The position numbers were made by a program, and so were the translations under genes. This document shows, one piece after another, positions 61,901-64,000 of a stretch of 64,000 bases of DNA; position 1 is the first letter of the stretch; every line of letters begins with the position of its first letter. The DNA comes from Acridotheres tristis (lineage: Eukaryota > Chordata > Aves > Passeriformes > Sturnidae): assembly GCA_037013685.1 (NCBI GenBank), contig CM072887.1:50085154-50149153 (forward strand), in the 5' to 3' direction. The notes beneath the pieces were generated by a model. It was not told where the DNA came from. It saw only the letters and a program-made list of their open reading frames with translations, and searched no databases.

Positions 61901-64000
61901 TCTTTTTCTGCTTTGCTATGATTTCACTTAGTTAACAAATTATGTTCATAAACTATGATTTATTTTTCACTGTGCATCCTTTTTTATAATGAGGTTTCAT
62001 CTCATGACTCCTTCCTTTTTTGCCTCCACTACCCAATTTGAATCTGTATGCTGCATACCATTTTATATAATTAGACTATATTTAGATCCTCCTCTGTGAT
62101 GTAAGGTAATGACACATATGCCTTTTTCTGGAAAAAATATTTTCTTACAGCTTTTGTGAACTTCATTTGGACCTGATCTGTGAGCAGAACCTAGGTCTAG
62201 CATATGATTTGCAACACCATTCTGTTCAGTTTTAAATTATCTCAGTGGTTGAGAGTCCCTGAATGTATTTTAACTAGAGAGGCATAAACAGCTTGCTCCA
62301 GCTGACCTCCAGATGTCCTTTCCTTTGCAGTCCTGACCCAGTTCCATAGGTGAACAGTATAAACTCTGTGCAGCCTGTTACCATCAGATGCAGCAGTGAA
62401 GTGGCATTCTCCCTTCCCATGGCTGATGCCTGTCATGCTTCATCAGTGCTGACAAGCAATTATTACTCTTTGTTTCTTTTATACTATATATTGGCAAAAC
62501 AATCATTGCAAGGAATTGTAGAGGTAGAAACCATTATCTTTGCACTATAGTGGTAACAGAGCTTTTAGGCTTACTGAAAATATCCATTAGCTTTTGCTTT
62601 CTTATCTACAAATGCTTTCTATTTTGCCCTCTGCTAGTCCAGCAGTTGAATCACCAACTTTTGCTGCATTAAGAATGGAACACTAGATTCTTTAAGTCGG
62701 TGATTTTAATTTTCTGCTGGTTTTTGTTCAGGACAGAAGGCATTCTTCATTAGTTTTGAGATCCACTATATTAAATATAATTTGAATATCAGTTTTAGCC
62801 TCATAGACGTTGAAGATTTTGTTTTCCTCTTAGCAGTTGTGACATGATATGACATTCCTGTGCAAGTTTACAAACAAAAAGGAAAAAAAACACCTAGAAA
62901 ATAAGACAAAATAGACTGAGCCAATTTTAGTTTCTGAGCTGGGAGGGAGCTTTTTGAACTTTATTCTCCTTGGTCGTCATATCTGTATGACTCACATAAA
63001 TCATTGTTTTCAAGTACTCTTAATAGCCTTCAAGAGCTTAAGCAGGATGCAGTCATGGAGAGCAAAGATTTTTTTGCAGAGTACATTTAACCAGCACAGC
63101 ACAGTTACGGTCTCCCACCTGAATTAGAAGTTAGACACAAGTTATCAAAGGTTTCATCTCCAGCAGGAATTGTCCATGGTTGAAGACATACAGTTGCAGC
63201 AAAACAAATTGCCAGTGCAGGGAAAAGAAACAGTCTATCAGATCCATAGAATTTACTTCTCCTGAGATCTCCAGAGAGGTCCAGTGCTGGTCCTGGCTGT
63301 GAATTTTCATTTTCTCAAAAAACCCACATGACTGTGAAACCTCTTACACCATTCCCACAAGTTCCTTCTACCTACTTGCTCCTGTCTCTTAAACGTCCCT
63401 CAAGTTTCCCCTGCTGCCAGGTGAAGGTCGTCTGGTAGTCTGTTCTGTTCAGAGAGTTTATTTTCAAAGTCTCTTTCAGGCTGTCATTTTTTTGGAAAAC
63501 ATTGGGTAACCTTAACTTGAAGATTCTCCTTCAATCTCTCCCTGTGATGAATTAGCATTTCTAATGAAGATGGAAAAGGGAAAAGGTATGTGCACGCTTC
63601 CTGATTTTAAAGCACCCACTCTGTACTACAGTATTGTAAAGGTTATGTCTTGGCCACTATGCTTATTGTTCAATTTAAATTTTAATCAAATTCCTTAGGT
63701 GTTACTTAGGATGAGGTTTTCTTCTGGAATTTACTAAAGCTGCCAGAACTATTCAACCCATATAAAACCGAAAAATTGCTTTTCCACACCTCATTTTTGA
63801 CATAGTTTATGAATGGTTTATATAGAAGTAGTTATGGTCAGCCATTGTTACAGTTTTAAAGGGTTTATTTTCTTTTATCTCAACTTCTGTTTCTTTTCTC
63901 CTGATATGGAAGAAAGGTTTTATAATCCTATTAGCTTTTGTACTGGCATTTGACATCTTTGTCTTTGACATTGTCAATGAATGAGGAGAGGGTCTGTCTA
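59000..64000. other. unique AT-rich non-coding DNA, no gene seen
   Basis: The longest frame is 92 codons (59619-59897, minus) without a recognisable domain. A small GTTT/T-rich run lies near 61439-61461. The stretch has no recognised mobile element, RNA gene or palindrome of note, and the window ends inside it without a visible gene boundary. Confidence 0.7.

Noticed and set aside
1..64000. CRISPR arrays, operons, bacterial regulatory sites
   Set aside because: No regularly spaced repeats, no ribosome-binding-site-linked genes, and the repeats present are vertebrate retrotransposons.

Overview
This window looks like AT-rich, gene-free chromosomal DNA from a bird. The main evidence is interspersed repeats. 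Two copies of the 3' part of the CR1 retrotransposon end in the ATTCTATGAT-type tail typical of avian CR1 (13946-14235 on the minus strand, 20212-20660 on the plus strand). Two much older CR1-lineage remnants (7885-9360 plus, 15920-16140 minus) and two MIR/CORE-SINE-type fragments (12891-13101 plus, 34722-34830 minus) are of kinds shared across amniotes. A crocodilian or turtle source cannot be fully excluded, but the two younger CR1 copies favour a bird.

No protein-coding gene, exon series, rRNA or tRNA could be supported. The longest open frames are about 150 codons (17049-17510 minus, 4385-4828 minus, 48384-48818 plus). They show no recognisable domain, have low-complexity or random-looking composition, and in several places overlap open frames on the other strand. 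The stretch could be intergenic (a gene desert) or the interior of a very long intron; the sequence alone does not decide which.

Layout: 1-7.9 kb is unique AT-rich DNA with small hairpins. 7.9-9.4 kb is a decayed CR1 whose reverse-transcriptase motifs can still be read in three frames. 9.4-16.1 kb holds a 13-bp-arm hairpin, a MIR copy, a CR1 tail copy, two abutting palindromes and a second ancient CR1 piece. 16.1-34.7 kb is unique DNA with one younger CR1, several homeodomain-motif-rich patches that may be conserved non-coding elements, and a 14-bp-arm palindrome at 27.85 kb. 34.9-36.4 kb is a pyrimidine/T-rich block containing a (TCC)n repeat and two T-rich tracts. 36.4-64 kb is again unique AT-rich DNA with microsatellites, the largest a (CA)n/(TA)n cluster at 48.5 kb.

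There is no operon or gene cluster here to assemble into a system. The points of interest are repeat archaeology, palindromes and candidate regulatory islands. No undescribed biological system was found, and none is claimed.
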